From: a virus
Strand: one strand, 5' to 3'
DNA: 43,587 bases
Virus record (IMG/VR): IMGVR_UViG_3300031578_000110
Location: 1-43,587 of that record
Under the pieces are notes generated by a model. It saw only the letters and a program-made list of their open reading frames with translations. It had not been told where the DNA came from and ran no database searches. Shown piece after piece: positions 22,764-32,049 of this stretch. Position 1 is the first letter of the stretch, and each line of letters opens with the position of its first letter. The translations under genes were made by a program, and so were the position numbers.

Positions 22764-22770
22764 GGATATA

Positions 22771-23697
22771 ATGAGTTACAATATTGTTAAATTATTAGAA
22801 GATTATAATATAGAAACTTTCATAGATGGAAAAAATACATCTAATAATTGGATAAATATAAAATGTCCAGTATGTAATGATAAATCAAATCATGGTGGAT
22901 TTAATATCAATAGTGGACAATACAATTGCTGGTCATGTGGAAAACATCATTATATAGATATATTATGTGAATTGTTAAATATGTTATATGGTAGTGTTTT
23001 AAAAATTATACGTGAAGAATATACAGAAGATTATATATTACAAAATATTATAATTAAAAATAAAAAGGAAATTAAAAAAATAATATTACCGGGTACTAAT
23101 GATTTAATAAAAATATATAGTGATTATTTACATAACAGATGTTATAATCCTGATTATATAAAAAACAGATATCATGTGCAAAGTGGTGATCTTGTAGGGG
23201 AATGGGGATATCGGCTTATAATACCTGTTTATTATAATAATAAAATTGTCACCTGTACAGGAAGAACTATCATTGATGAAGATCCTAAATATTTAAATTT
23301 GTCCGATGATAATAGTATTATAAGTATTAAAAATTGTTTATATGATATTGATAATTGTGTGCATGATATATTGGGTGTGGTTGAGGGTGTGATGGATAAG
23401 TGGAGAATGGGAAATGATTTTTGTGCAACATTTGGAACCAACATTACAGAGTCACAAATAAGATTGATGAAACAATATAAACGAATTTTCTTTTTGTTTG
23501 ATAATGACAGTAAAGCGTATCAAATGGCAAGACAGGCAGCATACAAGTTATCATCATTTAATTGTCAAGCGGAAATAATAGATATTAAATCTATAAATCA
23601 TACAGTAAAAGATCCTGATAAATTATCATATGATGAAGTGCAATACATACGAAAAGAATTAGGATTTAAAATAATTGTTGATGATAGGAGAAATTGA
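22771..23697 (+). CDS. DNA primase, DnaG-like with zinc finger and Toprim
   Basis: A 308-residue primase. The N-terminal zinc-finger Cys set is CPVC (residues 32-35) and CWSC (53-56), plus His after it. The Toprim core is VVEGVMDKWR (about residues 203-212) and FFLFDNDSKA (about 239-248), with Glu and the Asp-Asn-Asp acidic cluster that bind metal. It makes RNA primers for lagging-strand synthesis. It is shorter than bacterial DnaG (about 600 residues) and has no helicase-binding domain, as in many phage primases. The DnaB-like helicase lies at 27341-28732. Confidence 0.85.
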   Translation: MSYNIVKLLEDYNIETFIDGKNTSNNWINIKCPVCNDKSNHGGFNINSGQYNCWSCGKHHYIDILCELLNMLYGSVLKIIREEYTEDYILQNIIIKNKKEIKKIILPGTNDLIKIYSDYLHNRCYNPDYIKNRYHVQSGDLVGEWGYRLIIPVYYNNKIVTCTGRTIIDEDPKYLNLSDDNSIISIKNCLYDIDNCVHDILGVVEGVMDKWRMGNDFCATFGTNITESQIRLMKQYKRIFFLFDNDSKAYQMARQAAYKLSSFNCQAEIIDIKSINHTVKDPDKLSYDEVQYIRKELGFKIIVDDRRN

Positions 23698-23700
23698 AAG

Positions 23701-23904
23701 ATGGAAGAAATGACATTAAAAATATTGATAGAATCAACAGATTATAAATTAGCTTTAAAGTTAATTGTACATACAGATAAATTAAGTAGAATATTAAAAT
23801 GTATTGAAAGTTGTAAATATGAATGTGATAAACTTTTAATATATAAAGAAAGATTAGAGAGAGAATTAAAATCTATTAAGAAGGAATTAAAAGATGAAAA
23901 TTAA
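23701..23904 (+). CDS. Small coiled-coil protein
   Basis: A 67-residue, helical, Lys/Glu-rich protein with heptad-like pattern, likely a coiled coil (about residues 15-65). Its end overlaps the next small gene. No function known. Confidence 0.55.
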   Translation: MEEMTLKILIESTDYKLALKLIVHTDKLSRILKCIESCKYECDKLLIYKERLERELKSIKKELKDEN

Positions 23905-24058
23905 AGATTATGCTAATAGGGAACATATTAAAAAGGTAGTAAAGAAAAAAAGAGAAATAAGAAATAAAAAAGTTAATGTTGATTGTATAATTGATACTGA
24001 TATAATAGAAGATGGTATTGTTAAGTTAGTATTAAATAATAAGGATGAGGAGAAATAG
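23894..24058 (+). CDS. Very small protein, unknown function
   Basis: A 54-residue, Lys-rich protein overlapping the end of the previous gene in another frame. AAGGA lies about 10 bases before ATG 23894. It ends in TAG and leads into a GAGGAGAAATAGATTATG junction with the next gene. No family recognised. Confidence 0.55.
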   Translation: MKIKDYANREHIKKVVKKKREIRNKKVNVDCIIDTDIIEDGIVKLVLNNKDEEK

Positions 24059-24061
24059 ATT

Positions 24062-24295
24062 ATGAAGATTGAATATGATAAAGAAGATGATCATTTGTAT
24101 GTAAATATAGAAATATCATCAGAGCAATTAATGAGTATAGCAAATAGATTATTCTATCATGAATGTAATATTAAGCCTGGAAATGATAGAGTTGGTTTTA
24201 CAATAAAAAATGAAAATATGAATATTAGATTTTCAATAGAAGATAATATGTGGTGTAAGTCAAAAGAAATTGTATTGAATGATGAGGAGAAATAG
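24062..24295 (+). CDS. Small protein, unknown function
   Basis: A 77-residue beta-alpha protein (MKIEYDKEDDHLYVNIEIS). The binding site is GAGGAGA of the previous gene's end, and it itself ends with the same GAGGAGAAATAG junction. It ends in TAG. No motif seen. Confidence 0.6.
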   Translation: MKIEYDKEDDHLYVNIEISSEQLMSIANRLFYHECNIKPGNDRVGFTIKNENMNIRFSIEDNMWCKSKEIVLNDEEK

Positions 24296-24298
24296 ATT

Positions 24299-24493
24299 AT
24301 GTTTATAGGATTATTTAAAAGGAAATTTGTAAAAGATAGATTTATTTTTCATGTTTTACAAAAATGTGGTTCTCCAAGGATATTAACTATGAAAGATTTT
24401 AGAAATAGATATAAATATATACCTCTTATAAAATGTAAAAAAATAGTTGATAAGATTTTAAAATTTAAATTGTATGAGGAAAAAGATAAATAA
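24299..24493 (+). CDS. Small basic protein, unknown function
   Basis: A 64-residue, Lys/Arg-rich protein (MFIGLFKRKFVKDRFIF). It directly precedes the SNF2-like helicase gene. A basic accessory to that helicase is possible but not supported further. Confidence 0.6.
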   Translation: MFIGLFKRKFVKDRFIFHVLQKCGSPRILTMKDFRNRYKYIPLIKCKKIVDKILKFKLYEEKDK

Positions 24494-24494
24494 A

Positions 24495-26174
24495 ATGAAA
24501 ACTGTTATGTATAAAGATAATAAATTATATGTACATTTTAAATTTCCCTGGAATGATCCAGAATTTAATAATACATTAAATAAGGTAAAATCTTTATATG
24601 GTAGAGAATTTATAATGGAATCTAAAAAATGGATAGTTCCACCCACAGATACTAATATAGAAAAATTAGCAGAATGGGAATTTGATTTTGACGATTCATG
24701 TATTCGTTTATTTGAAAAAGAAAATACAGAAGAAAATTATAAAAATATACCTATAGATAAAAGTCAATTAAAAAAGTTATATCCTTTTCAATTAGAAGCT
24801 GTTCAATTTTTAGAATACCACAAAGGAAAAGGATTAATTGGCGATGATATGGGTATTGGAAAAACTATAGAGTCATTATCTTATTTTAAAATACATAAAG
24901 AAAAAAGACCAATACTTATTATATGTCCTGCATCTATCAAGTTGAATTGGGAAAGGGAAATTTATAAATGGGTAAGTGAAAATGAAAAAGTTATTATTCT
25001 ATATGGAAATAAAAATTATGATATAAAAGATTTTGATTTTTGCATTATAAATTATGATATACTCGGTTATGGTCAAAAAGTAGAATATGAAAAAGATGGA
25101 GTGAAAAAAGAAAAAATTATATTAGCAGGTGGTTGGTATGAAACATTTTTAAATATAGAATGGAAAGGAATAATAGTTGATGAATGTCAATACTTATCTA
25201 CTCCATCTACAATACGAACTATGGCATTTAAACAGATTAAAAAAGTATGTAATGATAATATTATATTTTTATCAGGTACACCATTAAAAAATAAACCTTC
25301 TGAATTATTTACAGTATTAAATACTTTAGATAAAAATAAATTTCCTAACTATTATAAATATAAAGAAAGATATTGTAATCCTAAACATAATGGTTATGGA
25401 TGGATATATAAAGGTGTATCCAATTGGAAAGAACTACATAGAGAAGTAAAAAATATAATGATTAGACGTAGTAAAAGTGAAGTATTAAAAGATCTTCCTG
25501 AAAAGAATAGAATTATAATTCCTTTAGAATGTAATGAAAAATATTATGATAAATATATAGAAGAAGAAAATAGTATCATAGAAAATATGGATAGTAGAAA
25601 AAAATTAGAAAGACAAAATGATTTTGATAAGTTAAAAGGTATGGCATATTTTGCTAAACGTGATTCAATAATATCATGGTTAAAAGATTATATTTTAACA
25701 GGTAATAAAATAATTGTATCTGCATATCATATATCCGTATTAGATGATTTATGTAGTTGTTTTAATAAAAAAAATTATGTACGAATAGATGGATCTGTCC
25801 CATCTGTAAAAAGACAATCGATAGTTGACAGATTTCAAACAGATGAAAATACATTATTGTTTTTCGGGCAGATATTAGCAGCAGGGGTAGGAATAACATT
25901 AACGGCTGCAAGTGCATCTTGTTTTGTGGAATTTGGATGGACGCCAGCCGACCATATACAATTTGAAGATCGGGTACATAGAATAGGACAAATGGCCGAT
26001 TCTGTATTTGCTTATTATTTAGTAGCAAATGGTACAATAGAACAACATATAGTTGAATTATTACAACAGAAATATGATGTGATTAGTAAAGTGTTAGACG
26101 GAAAAGAAAATCAAACATTATTTGATAATTCAATTTTAGATGATTTATTTAATAGATTGAAAGGGAATAAATAA
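24495..26174 (+). CDS. SNF2-family helicase/translocase with HARP-like N-terminus
   Basis: A 559-residue SF2 enzyme. The N-terminal domain (residues about 10-90, KFPWNDPEFNNTLNKV then KKWIVPP) resembles HARP domains of SMARCAL1-type proteins. Motif I is GDDMGIGKT (116-124), motif II VDECQYL, motif III FLSGTPLKN, and the C-lobe carries GITLTAASA followed by QFEDRVHRIGQ. Such enzymes move along DNA and remodel stalled replication forks or protein-DNA complexes. ATG 24495 is chosen since the earlier ATG 24474 lacks a binding site. Confidence 0.85.
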   Translation: MKTVMYKDNKLYVHFKFPWNDPEFNNTLNKVKSLYGREFIMESKKWIVPPTDTNIEKLAEWEFDFDDSCIRLFEKENTEENYKNIPIDKSQLKKLYPFQLEAVQFLEYHKGKGLIGDDMGIGKTIESLSYFKIHKEKRPILIICPASIKLNWEREIYKWVSENEKVIILYGNKNYDIKDFDFCIINYDILGYGQKVEYEKDGVKKEKIILAGGWYETFLNIEWKGIIVDECQYLSTPSTIRTMAFKQIKKVCNDNIIFLSGTPLKNKPSELFTVLNTLDKNKFPNYYKYKERYCNPKHNGYGWIYKGVSNWKELHREVKNIMIRRSKSEVLKDLPEKNRIIIPLECNEKYYDKYIEEENSIIENMDSRKKLERQNDFDKLKGMAYFAKRDSIISWLKDYILTGNKIIVSAYHISVLDDLCSCFNKKNYVRIDGSVPSVKRQSIVDRFQTDENTLLFFGQILAAGVGITLTAASASCFVEFGWTPADHIQFEDRVHRIGQMADSVFAYYLVANGTIEQHIVELLQQKYDVISKVLDGKENQTLFDNSILDDLFNRLKGNK

Positions 26175-26175
26175 A

Positions 26176-26349
26176 ATGGAAATGAATATATATTTTATAG
26201 AATTTATTTTAATAGATAATTTAGGTGATAGAAAAAAGTTAAAATTAAAAAGAAAAGGTAAAACAACTAAATCAGTTTTATTATATGTTATTGAAAATTT
26301 TATTAAGGATTATGAGATAGTTGAAATTAAAATTTATAATAAAGTTTAA
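26176..26349 (+). CDS. Very small protein, unknown function
   Basis: A 57-residue beta-rich protein (MEMNIYFIEFILIDNLGDRKKLKLKRKGKT). It starts one base after the helicase stop, in TAAATAAAATG, the spacing seen elsewhere in this genome. No motif recognised. Confidence 0.5.
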   Translation: MEMNIYFIEFILIDNLGDRKKLKLKRKGKTTKSVLLYVIENFIKDYEIVEIKIYNKV

Positions 26350-26383
26350 TAAGATGCATAGAAAGAAAGGAGACAAATAAATA

Positions 26384-26569
26384 ATGATAAATGCTAATGA
26401 TGCTTATGATAAAGGTAAAGACGCATCCGCTATGGTAGATGGATGTGATAGAGTAGGAAAAGTATATAAGAATCATTTTTTCTATAAAATTTGTAAGTTA
26501 GTTATGTGGATTCCTATTTCTGATGAAAAAATAAAAAACTTAATATATATAAAGAAAGGAGATAAATAA
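26384..26569 (+). CDS. Small protein, unknown function
   Basis: A 61-residue protein with a charged N-terminal region (DAYDKGKDASAMVDG) and a hydrophobic stretch (FFYKICKLVMWIPIS). A strong AAAGGAG lies before ATG 26384. No family recognised. Confidence 0.6.
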   Translation: MINANDAYDKGKDASAMVDGCDRVGKVYKNHFFYKICKLVMWIPISDEKIKNLIYIKKGDK

Positions 26570-26570
26570 A

Positions 26571-26819
26571 ATGGATAAGAAAGAGTTAATGGAAATAATA
26601 AAAGCAGTAAATTTAATTCCTGTATTTTGTCATACTAATTTAGATGATTATAAAAGTAGTTTATGGCCGAAGTTTTTAGTATGTAGACCAATAGAAGGTG
26701 ATAATATTGAAGATTCACAAGGTAGGCATTTAAAAATAGTAAGAATTACACACAAAGATAATTATAGTACTAATAGTAATGCTTATTTTTATTATTTAGA
26801 TATAGAATTATGGAAGTAA
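26571..26819 (+). CDS. Small protein, unknown function
   Basis: An 82-residue alpha-beta protein with AAAGGAG before the start (in the end of the previous gene). It contains KFLVCRPIEGDNIEDSQGR, a beta hairpin-like stretch. No function can be assigned. Confidence 0.6.
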   Translation: MDKKELMEIIKAVNLIPVFCHTNLDDYKSSLWPKFLVCRPIEGDNIEDSQGRHLKIVRITHKDNYSTNSNAYFYYLDIELWK

Positions 26820-26824
26820 ATAAA

Positions 26825-27037
26825 ATGAAAGACAAACAAGAATTAAGAGAATCTATTATTGAGAAAATGGATTTTATAGAAGAGTATGGAAATGATGAAA
26901 ATATGAGTGAATGGGATATCACTTTTATAGATGATATATCTATTAAGATAAGAAAAAATGAAAAGTTTAATATTACATGGCCGATTCAAAAACAAATAAT
27001 TAGGATTTATAAACAAGTTGAAAGTGAGATGGGATAA
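26825..27037 (+). CDS. Small acidic protein, unknown function
   Basis: A 70-residue helical acidic protein. ATG 26825 (TAAATAAAATG) is chosen; an in-frame ATG at 26810 would lie inside the preceding gene. No strong binding site is visible for either. Confidence 0.5.
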   Translation: MKDKQELRESIIEKMDFIEEYGNDENMSEWDITFIDDISIKIRKNEKFNITWPIQKQIIRIYKQVESEMG

Positions 27038-27040
27038 TTT

Positions 27041-27295
27041 ATGAAAAGATTTACTGAAGGTGGAATATTTGTCGGTTATAAACAAAGATGTACTTGTAAT
27101 AATTTTAAATTATCATGTTATAAAAAAGAACAGGATCATGTAAAAAATAAATATAAAAATTGGATTAAATGTTTTATGAGTGAAATAAATAAAAAAGGTA
27201 GTAGTTTAATAAGATATAAACAAAAAGTATGGATTGCAGAATGTAGTCAATGTAAAAAGCAACATTTAAAAAGAAAACCTTTGTGTTTATTTTAA
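27041..27295 (+). CDS. Small basic Cys-containing protein
   Basis: An 84-residue Lys-rich protein with CTCNN...C and CSQCKK plus C near the end, which may bind zinc. It lies upstream of the DnaB-like helicase. A DNA-binding role is possible but unproven. Confidence 0.55.
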   Translation: MKRFTEGGIFVGYKQRCTCNNFKLSCYKKEQDHVKNKYKNWIKCFMSEINKKGSSLIRYKQKVWIAECSQCKKQHLKRKPLCLF

Positions 27296-27340
27296 ATAAT
27301 TGTGATTTAGAATTTGAATGGATTAAATGAAATAAAGTAT

Positions 27341-28732
27341 ATGAATAGAGAACGAATTGATTTATTTCAGGAAAGGCAGATTATTATTTATATGATAGTA
27401 TCATCTAAATATTTAAAGGAAATACAATCTATAATAAAACCAGATTATTTTAATAGTCCATATGGACAGACTATAAGTAAATGGGTTTTAGAATATTTTA
27501 ATGAATTTAAAACTTCACCCGGTAAGCAGATAAAAGACATTTTTTATCAGAAATCTGTAACAATAAAAAATAAAGATCATGTTGAAAATGTATCTGATTT
27601 TTTATCGTCCATATCGGATGAGTATGAAAATAGCAGTGTCACAGGTGATATTGAATTTATTTTAAAACAATCTATTGATTATTTAAAAATTAGATCACTT
27701 GACATACTATCTGATAAAATAAAATTGGCAGTAAATAATAATAATCCTTTAGCAGGTGAGCAATTTTTAGCTAATTACAAAAGAGTTGAAAAAATGTATG
27801 GTACAGGTGTATCTATTTTATATGATGCACAAGAAATAAAAAATGCATTTATGATGGAAGATGAAATATTATTTTCTTTTCCAGGTGTATTAGGTGAGGT
27901 ATGCGGGAAGTTTTTAAGAGGTGATTTAATTGCTTTTATGGCAGCTGCTAAGAAGGGGAAATCATGGTTCCAAATGTACTTGGCAGAAGTGGCAATGTTT
28001 TATGGTTATAAAGTACTTTTATTTGATTTAGAAATGACTAAAGCACAAAGAATAAGACGGACATGGTCAGGATTAGTTGGAGAACCACGAAAAAGCAAAG
28101 ATATAGAAATATTTAAATTTGTAGAAAGTGGTATTAAAGATAAATGGAAAATTGAAAAAGATATTATAAGTAAAAAAGGAATAAATTTAAATAATATAGA
28201 AAAAGAACAAAAAAAGTTTAAAAAAATGTCAAAATGTGGTGATTATAAAATAGTTACTGTTCCTGCTAATAGTAATACAATAGAAGATATAGAATTATAT
28301 TTAGATAACTTTTATTTTTATGAAAATTATATTCCTGACATTGTTATAATTGATTTTATTGATATAGCTAATAAGTCTAAATATTTTACTGGGGATCATA
28401 GAAATGAAATAAATGATAAATGGGTAAAAGTAAGACACATTGCAAAAGATAGAAATATATTGGTTGTATCTGCAACTCATTCTGGTAGATCGACATTTTC
28501 AAGGGATGCTACGGAAAGTGATACTGGTGAAGATATACGAAAATTAGCACATGTTGGAAAAATGATTGTTATAAATCAAAATAAAGATGATGCATTATGT
28601 AATTCTGTCAGAGTTACACAATTGATTGAACGTGATGGAAAAAAGAATTGGGATGAGGCTATAATTTTACAATGCCTTGATATAGGTAAGCCTTATTTAG
28701 ATAGTCGATATGTCAAAGATATTGTAAAATAA
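27341..28732 (+). CDS. Replicative DNA helicase, DnaB-like
   Basis: A 463-residue protein with an N-terminal helical domain (residues about 1-120) like DnaB family members and a C-terminal RecA-like motor. Walker A is AAAKKGKSW, a slightly degenerate form of GxxxxGKS, followed by VLLFDLEMTKAQRIRR. Walker B is IVIIDFIDI, and further motifs include VVSATHSGRS with an Arg-rich C-terminal region. It unwinds duplex DNA ahead of the polymerase as a hexamer. ATG 27341 is chosen; TTG 27314 would add nine residues and neither has a strong binding site. Confidence 0.85.
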   Translation: MNRERIDLFQERQIIIYMIVSSKYLKEIQSIIKPDYFNSPYGQTISKWVLEYFNEFKTSPGKQIKDIFYQKSVTIKNKDHVENVSDFLSSISDEYENSSVTGDIEFILKQSIDYLKIRSLDILSDKIKLAVNNNNPLAGEQFLANYKRVEKMYGTGVSILYDAQEIKNAFMMEDEILFSFPGVLGEVCGKFLRGDLIAFMAAAKKGKSWFQMYLAEVAMFYGYKVLLFDLEMTKAQRIRRTWSGLVGEPRKSKDIEIFKFVESGIKDKWKIEKDIISKKGINLNNIEKEQKKFKKMSKCGDYKIVTVPANSNTIEDIELYLDNFYFYENYIPDIVIIDFIDIANKSKYFTGDHRNEINDKWVKVRHIAKDRNILVVSATHSGRSTFSRDATESDTGEDIRKLAHVGKMIVINQNKDDALCNSVRVTQLIERDGKKNWDEAIILQCLDIGKPYLDSRYVKDIVK

Positions 28733-28759
28733 ATATATGATATAAGAGGATTGAATATT

Positions 28760-29008
28760 ATGAATGAAGAATTATGTTATCTTAAATTTGAAAAAAATGC
28801 ATATAGAGATAGTAAAGGTTGGTATTTAAATAGTTCAATTTTTGCTATATCAGAGGGAAAGAAAGGAGTTAAATTGTATATAGGTAAAAATAGAAAAATA
28901 GCCATTGATAATTTAAAAAATAAAAAAGAAATTATTGATAATTTTTTTAAAAAAAATCTTAGAGGATTTAATAAGGATTTACTTATTGAGAATATAGATA
29001 ATTTATAA
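28760..29008 (+). CDS. Small protein, unknown function
   Basis: An 82-residue Lys/Asn-rich alpha-beta protein with AGAGGA about 9 bases upstream of ATG 28760. Directly after the helicase gene. No motif recognised. Confidence 0.6.
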   Translation: MNEELCYLKFEKNAYRDSKGWYLNSSIFAISEGKKGVKLYIGKNRKIAIDNLKNKKEIIDNFFKKNLRGFNKDLLIENIDNL

Positions 29009-29019
29009 GGAGAGTATAT

Positions 29020-29172
29020 ATGATGAAAACTAAAGAAGAAATAGAAAAGAGATTAGAAGAGTGTGAACGAATAGAAATTGGTATGAGAAATAATGTTGAA
29101 AATTATTTTAGTAATGATTTTAAAATAATTGATATAAAAATAAAATTATTAGAATGGGTATTAGATATATGA
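29020..29172 (+). CDS. Very small helical protein
   Basis: A 50-residue, charged helical protein with an AAGGAGA binding site before ATG 29020. Its end overlaps the next gene as ATGA (29169-29172), so both are probably coupled in translation. Confidence 0.6.
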   Translation: MMKTKEEIEKRLEECERIEIGMRNNVENYFSNDFKIIDIKIKLLEWVLDI

Positions 29173-30581
29173 GTTATAATGATTTTATTCAAAAGAAATT
29201 AAAAATATCTCATTATCATGGTTTTGAAGTTGATAAAAAGGACATACATAAAACTTTATTTAATTATCAAAAAGATTTGACATTATGGGCATTAAAAAAA
29301 GGAAAAGCATGTCTATTTACAGGTACGGGTACAGGTAAAACTTTTATGGAGTTAGAATTTGCCAGACAAGTAAATTTAAAAACTGGTAAAAAAAGTATAA
29401 TTGTTGCACCATTGGCAGTATCAGAACAAATAAGAAAAGAAGCACATGATAAAATGGGATTAGACATATATAATATTCGTAGAAATACAGGAAATTATAA
29501 AAGTGATATTCATATTATAAATTATGAATCAATTTCAAAAATAGATCCTGCTGATTATATCGATTGTATTTTTGACGAAAGTTCTATACTAAAGAATTTA
29601 GATGGAAAAAGAAGAAATGAATTGATTGAAATGTTTATAGATTATTCGTATAAATTATGTTGTAGTGCAACACCTTCACCGAATGATTTTATGGAATTAG
29701 GAAATCATTGTCAACATTTAAATGTGATGAGTTACAATGAAATGTTAGCTATGTACTTTACACATGATGGAAGTGATACTACTAAATGGAGATTGAAAAA
29801 ACAAGGTATAAAAAGATTCTGGGAATTTCTGTCCACATGGGCAGCATTTATGAATGAACCATCCGATTTAGGATATGATTTTAATTTTAATTTACCGGAA
29901 TTACATATAGATATTATAAAAGTAAAAGAAGAATATAAAAATGAAAATAAATTTTTCTTAGTTGATGTAGATGTTTCTAAAATGTCATTAAATGATAGAA
30001 GAAAAGCAAGAAAGAATTCATTATCAGCTAAAGTAGAATGGATTAAAAATTATATTGATAATCATAAAGATAATATTTTTTGTATTTGGTGTGATTTAAA
30101 TAAGGAATCTGAAGAATTACATAAAAATATAAATGAATCTATTGAAGTGAAAGGAAGTGATAAATTAGAAATAAAAGAAAAAAATCTACTTGCTTTTTCA
30201 GAAGGTAAAATAAAAGAATTGATTACTAAGCCGAAAATAGCTGGTCATGGTATGAATTGGCAAATTTGCCATAATGTTTTTTTCTGTGGTTTATCGGATT
30301 CGTTTGAACAATTTTTTCAGGCTATTAGACGATTCTGGCGATATGGTCAATTACACAATGTAAATGTTTTTATAGTAGTTTGTGATTCTGAAAATATCAC
30401 TATAGAAAATATTCAAAGAAAGGAAAGAGACCATAATAAAATGTATTCTGAAATGGTTTTGCATACTAAAAAATATATTATTGATGATATAAGAGGAAAT
30501 AAAGACCATGCATCTTCTTATAAACCTAATATAAATATGATAATACCGGAATGGTTAAGGAGTTATACAGATGTTAGTTGA
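29169..30581 (+). CDS. SF2 DEAD/SNF2-like helicase beside a DNA methyltransferase
   Basis: A 470-residue helicase. Motif I is FTGTGTGKT (about residues 50-58), motif II IFDESSI, motif III CCSATPSPND, and the C-lobe carries AGHGMNWQICHNVFFCGL then QAIRRFWRYGQ. Proteins with this motif III (ATPSPND) are often found next to, or with, DNA methyltransferase genes in phages and mobile elements (from memory). ATG 29169 is chosen for its ATGA overlap; ATG 29154 is an earlier in-frame alternative. Its partner may be the methyltransferase at 30851-31858, suggesting joint DNA modification or takeover of host DNA. Confidence 0.8.
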   Translation: MSYNDFIQKKLKISHYHGFEVDKKDIHKTLFNYQKDLTLWALKKGKACLFTGTGTGKTFMELEFARQVNLKTGKKSIIVAPLAVSEQIRKEAHDKMGLDIYNIRRNTGNYKSDIHIINYESISKIDPADYIDCIFDESSILKNLDGKRRNELIEMFIDYSYKLCCSATPSPNDFMELGNHCQHLNVMSYNEMLAMYFTHDGSDTTKWRLKKQGIKRFWEFLSTWAAFMNEPSDLGYDFNFNLPELHIDIIKVKEEYKNENKFFLVDVDVSKMSLNDRRKARKNSLSAKVEWIKNYIDNHKDNIFCIWCDLNKESEELHKNINESIEVKGSDKLEIKEKNLLAFSEGKIKELITKPKIAGHGMNWQICHNVFFCGLSDSFEQFFQAIRRFWRYGQLHNVNVFIVVCDSENITIENIQRKERDHNKMYSEMVLHTKKYIIDDIRGNKDHASSYKPNINMIIPEWLRSYTDVS

Positions 30582-30858
30582 ATTATTGATAATTAAAAAA
30601 GCTTGTTATTATGTTAATAATAAAGCAATACGATATAAAATAATAGGAAAGAAAAATAAAACAAATGTATTTCAAGCTATATGGATTCCTAAATCATGTT
30701 TAGCTAAAGATGGTATGAAAATAATTAGAAATATAGATTGGTTCTGGAATGAAAAAATAAATAAACATAAATTATTTTTAGCTGGTTATATTGTTAATGA
30801 AAATGATAATATAACAGTTGATGTTATTATTAGAAAGGAGTTAAATGATAATGAGTAA
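30571..30858 (+). CDS. Small protein between helicase and methyltransferase, unknown
   Basis: A 95-residue beta-rich basic protein. Good binding site AAGGAG precedes ATG 30571, which lies inside the helicase's last codons. Ends inside the methyltransferase start region. No motif recognised; possibly an accessory of the pair. Confidence 0.6.
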   Translation: MLVELLIIKKACYYVNNKAIRYKIIGKKNKTNVFQAIWIPKSCLAKDGMKIIRNIDWFWNEKINKHKLFLAGYIVNENDNITVDVIIRKELNDNE

Positions 30859-31858
30859 AATTAAAGTTATGGATCAATTATTAAATGATAACTATTGTTT
30901 GTATAATGGGGATTCTGTGGATATATTAAACGAATTTCCCGATGAAAGTGTGGGGTATTCTTTATTTTCTCCACCATTTATGGATTTATATGTATATTCA
31001 GATAGTGAAAGGGACATGGGAAATTCAAAAAATAATGATGAATTTTGGAATCATTTTAATTATCTTATTAAAGAATTGTATAGAATAACCATTCCGGGTA
31101 GATGTGTATCAATACATTGTTCACATGTTCCCACAAAAAAAGCATGGGATGGAATAATTGCATTAAAAGATTTTCCAGGTGATATAATACGAATCTTTCA
31201 AAATAATGGTTTTTTATTTCATAGTCCAGTTACAATATGGAAAGATCCATTGATTGAAACAGTGAGAACAAATGCAAAAGGATTATTATATAAACAGCTA
31301 TGTAAAGACTCATCGTGTTCACGTCAAGGATTGGCTGATTATATTATTACTATGAGAAAAAAAGGAGACAATCCATATCCTATAGAACATAATATATATA
31401 TAGGTTTAGGTACTTATCAAGGTAAAAAAGAATTTGAACCTGACATGCAAAAAATAGAAAATGATATACTTTGTTCTGCAATAAAAGATTATACAAAAGA
31501 AGAATTAGAAAAATTAAAAACATTAAATTATAATCATCGGGTATGGCAGTTATACGCCAGTCCGGTATGGATGGATATTCGACAGACACATGTACTACAA
31601 AAAAAAGATGCAAGGGACGCAGAGGATGAAAAACATATCTGCCCATTGCAGTTAGATACTGTACATAGATGTATAACTATGTGGAGTAATAAAAATGATA
31701 TTGTATTAGATCCATTTATGGGAATTGGTACTGTGGGATATAAAGGTTTAGAATTAAATAGAAGATTTGCAGGATGTGAATTAAAAAAATCCTATTATCT
31801 GCAATCTGTAAAGAATGTTAAAAAAATTACTTTTAATAAGAGTAATAAAATATTATAA
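30851..31858 (+). CDS. DNA methyltransferase, beta class (N4-cytosine or N6-adenine)
   Basis: A 335-residue enzyme with the catalytic SPPF (residues 40-43) near the N-terminus and the SAM-binding DPFMGIGT near the C-terminus (about 287-294). This order defines the beta class. SPPF is more usual for N4-cytosine enzymes, but N6-adenine cannot be excluded. No restriction nuclease gene is adjacent. A likely role is protection of phage DNA from host restriction. ATG 30851 is chosen for a 10-base spacing to AAGGAG; ATG 30845 is the alternative. Confidence 0.8.
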   Translation: MSKIKVMDQLLNDNYCLYNGDSVDILNEFPDESVGYSLFSPPFMDLYVYSDSERDMGNSKNNDEFWNHFNYLIKELYRITIPGRCVSIHCSHVPTKKAWDGIIALKDFPGDIIRIFQNNGFLFHSPVTIWKDPLIETVRTNAKGLLYKQLCKDSSCSRQGLADYIITMRKKGDNPYPIEHNIYIGLGTYQGKKEFEPDMQKIENDILCSAIKDYTKEELEKLKTLNYNHRVWQLYASPVWMDIRQTHVLQKKDARDAEDEKHICPLQLDTVHRCITMWSNKNDIVLDPFMGIGTVGYKGLELNRRFAGCELKKSYYLQSVKNVKKITFNKSNKIL

Positions 31859-31869
31859 GGAGAATTATT

Positions 31870-32049
31870 ATGACAATGTATACAGAAGAACAAATAGAAG
31901 GAATGAAAAAAATAGTAGTAAATAAAAAAATAATTAATTTTTATTATGAAAAAGAAGGTGATTATTATGTTATTGTTTTAAAAAGTGGTGAGGAATTTAG
32001 TTTTAAATTTATGTCTGATATTGTAAGAGAAAAGGAGTTATTAAAATGA
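31870..32049 (+). CDS. Very small protein before the sliding clamp
   Basis: A 59-residue beta-alpha protein (MTMYTEEQIEGMKKIV) with AAGGAGA upstream and an ATGA overlap to the clamp gene. It may be coupled in translation to the clamp. No family recognised. Confidence 0.6.
   Translation: MTMYTEEQIEGMKKIVVNKKIINFYYEKEGDYYVIVLKSGEEFSFKFMSDIVREKELLK

Noticed and set aside
24045-24301. Repeated junction GAGGAGAAATAGATTATG before two genes
   Set aside because: Looks like a common binding-site and stop-start junction rather than a regulatory repeat; similar forms occur across the genome.
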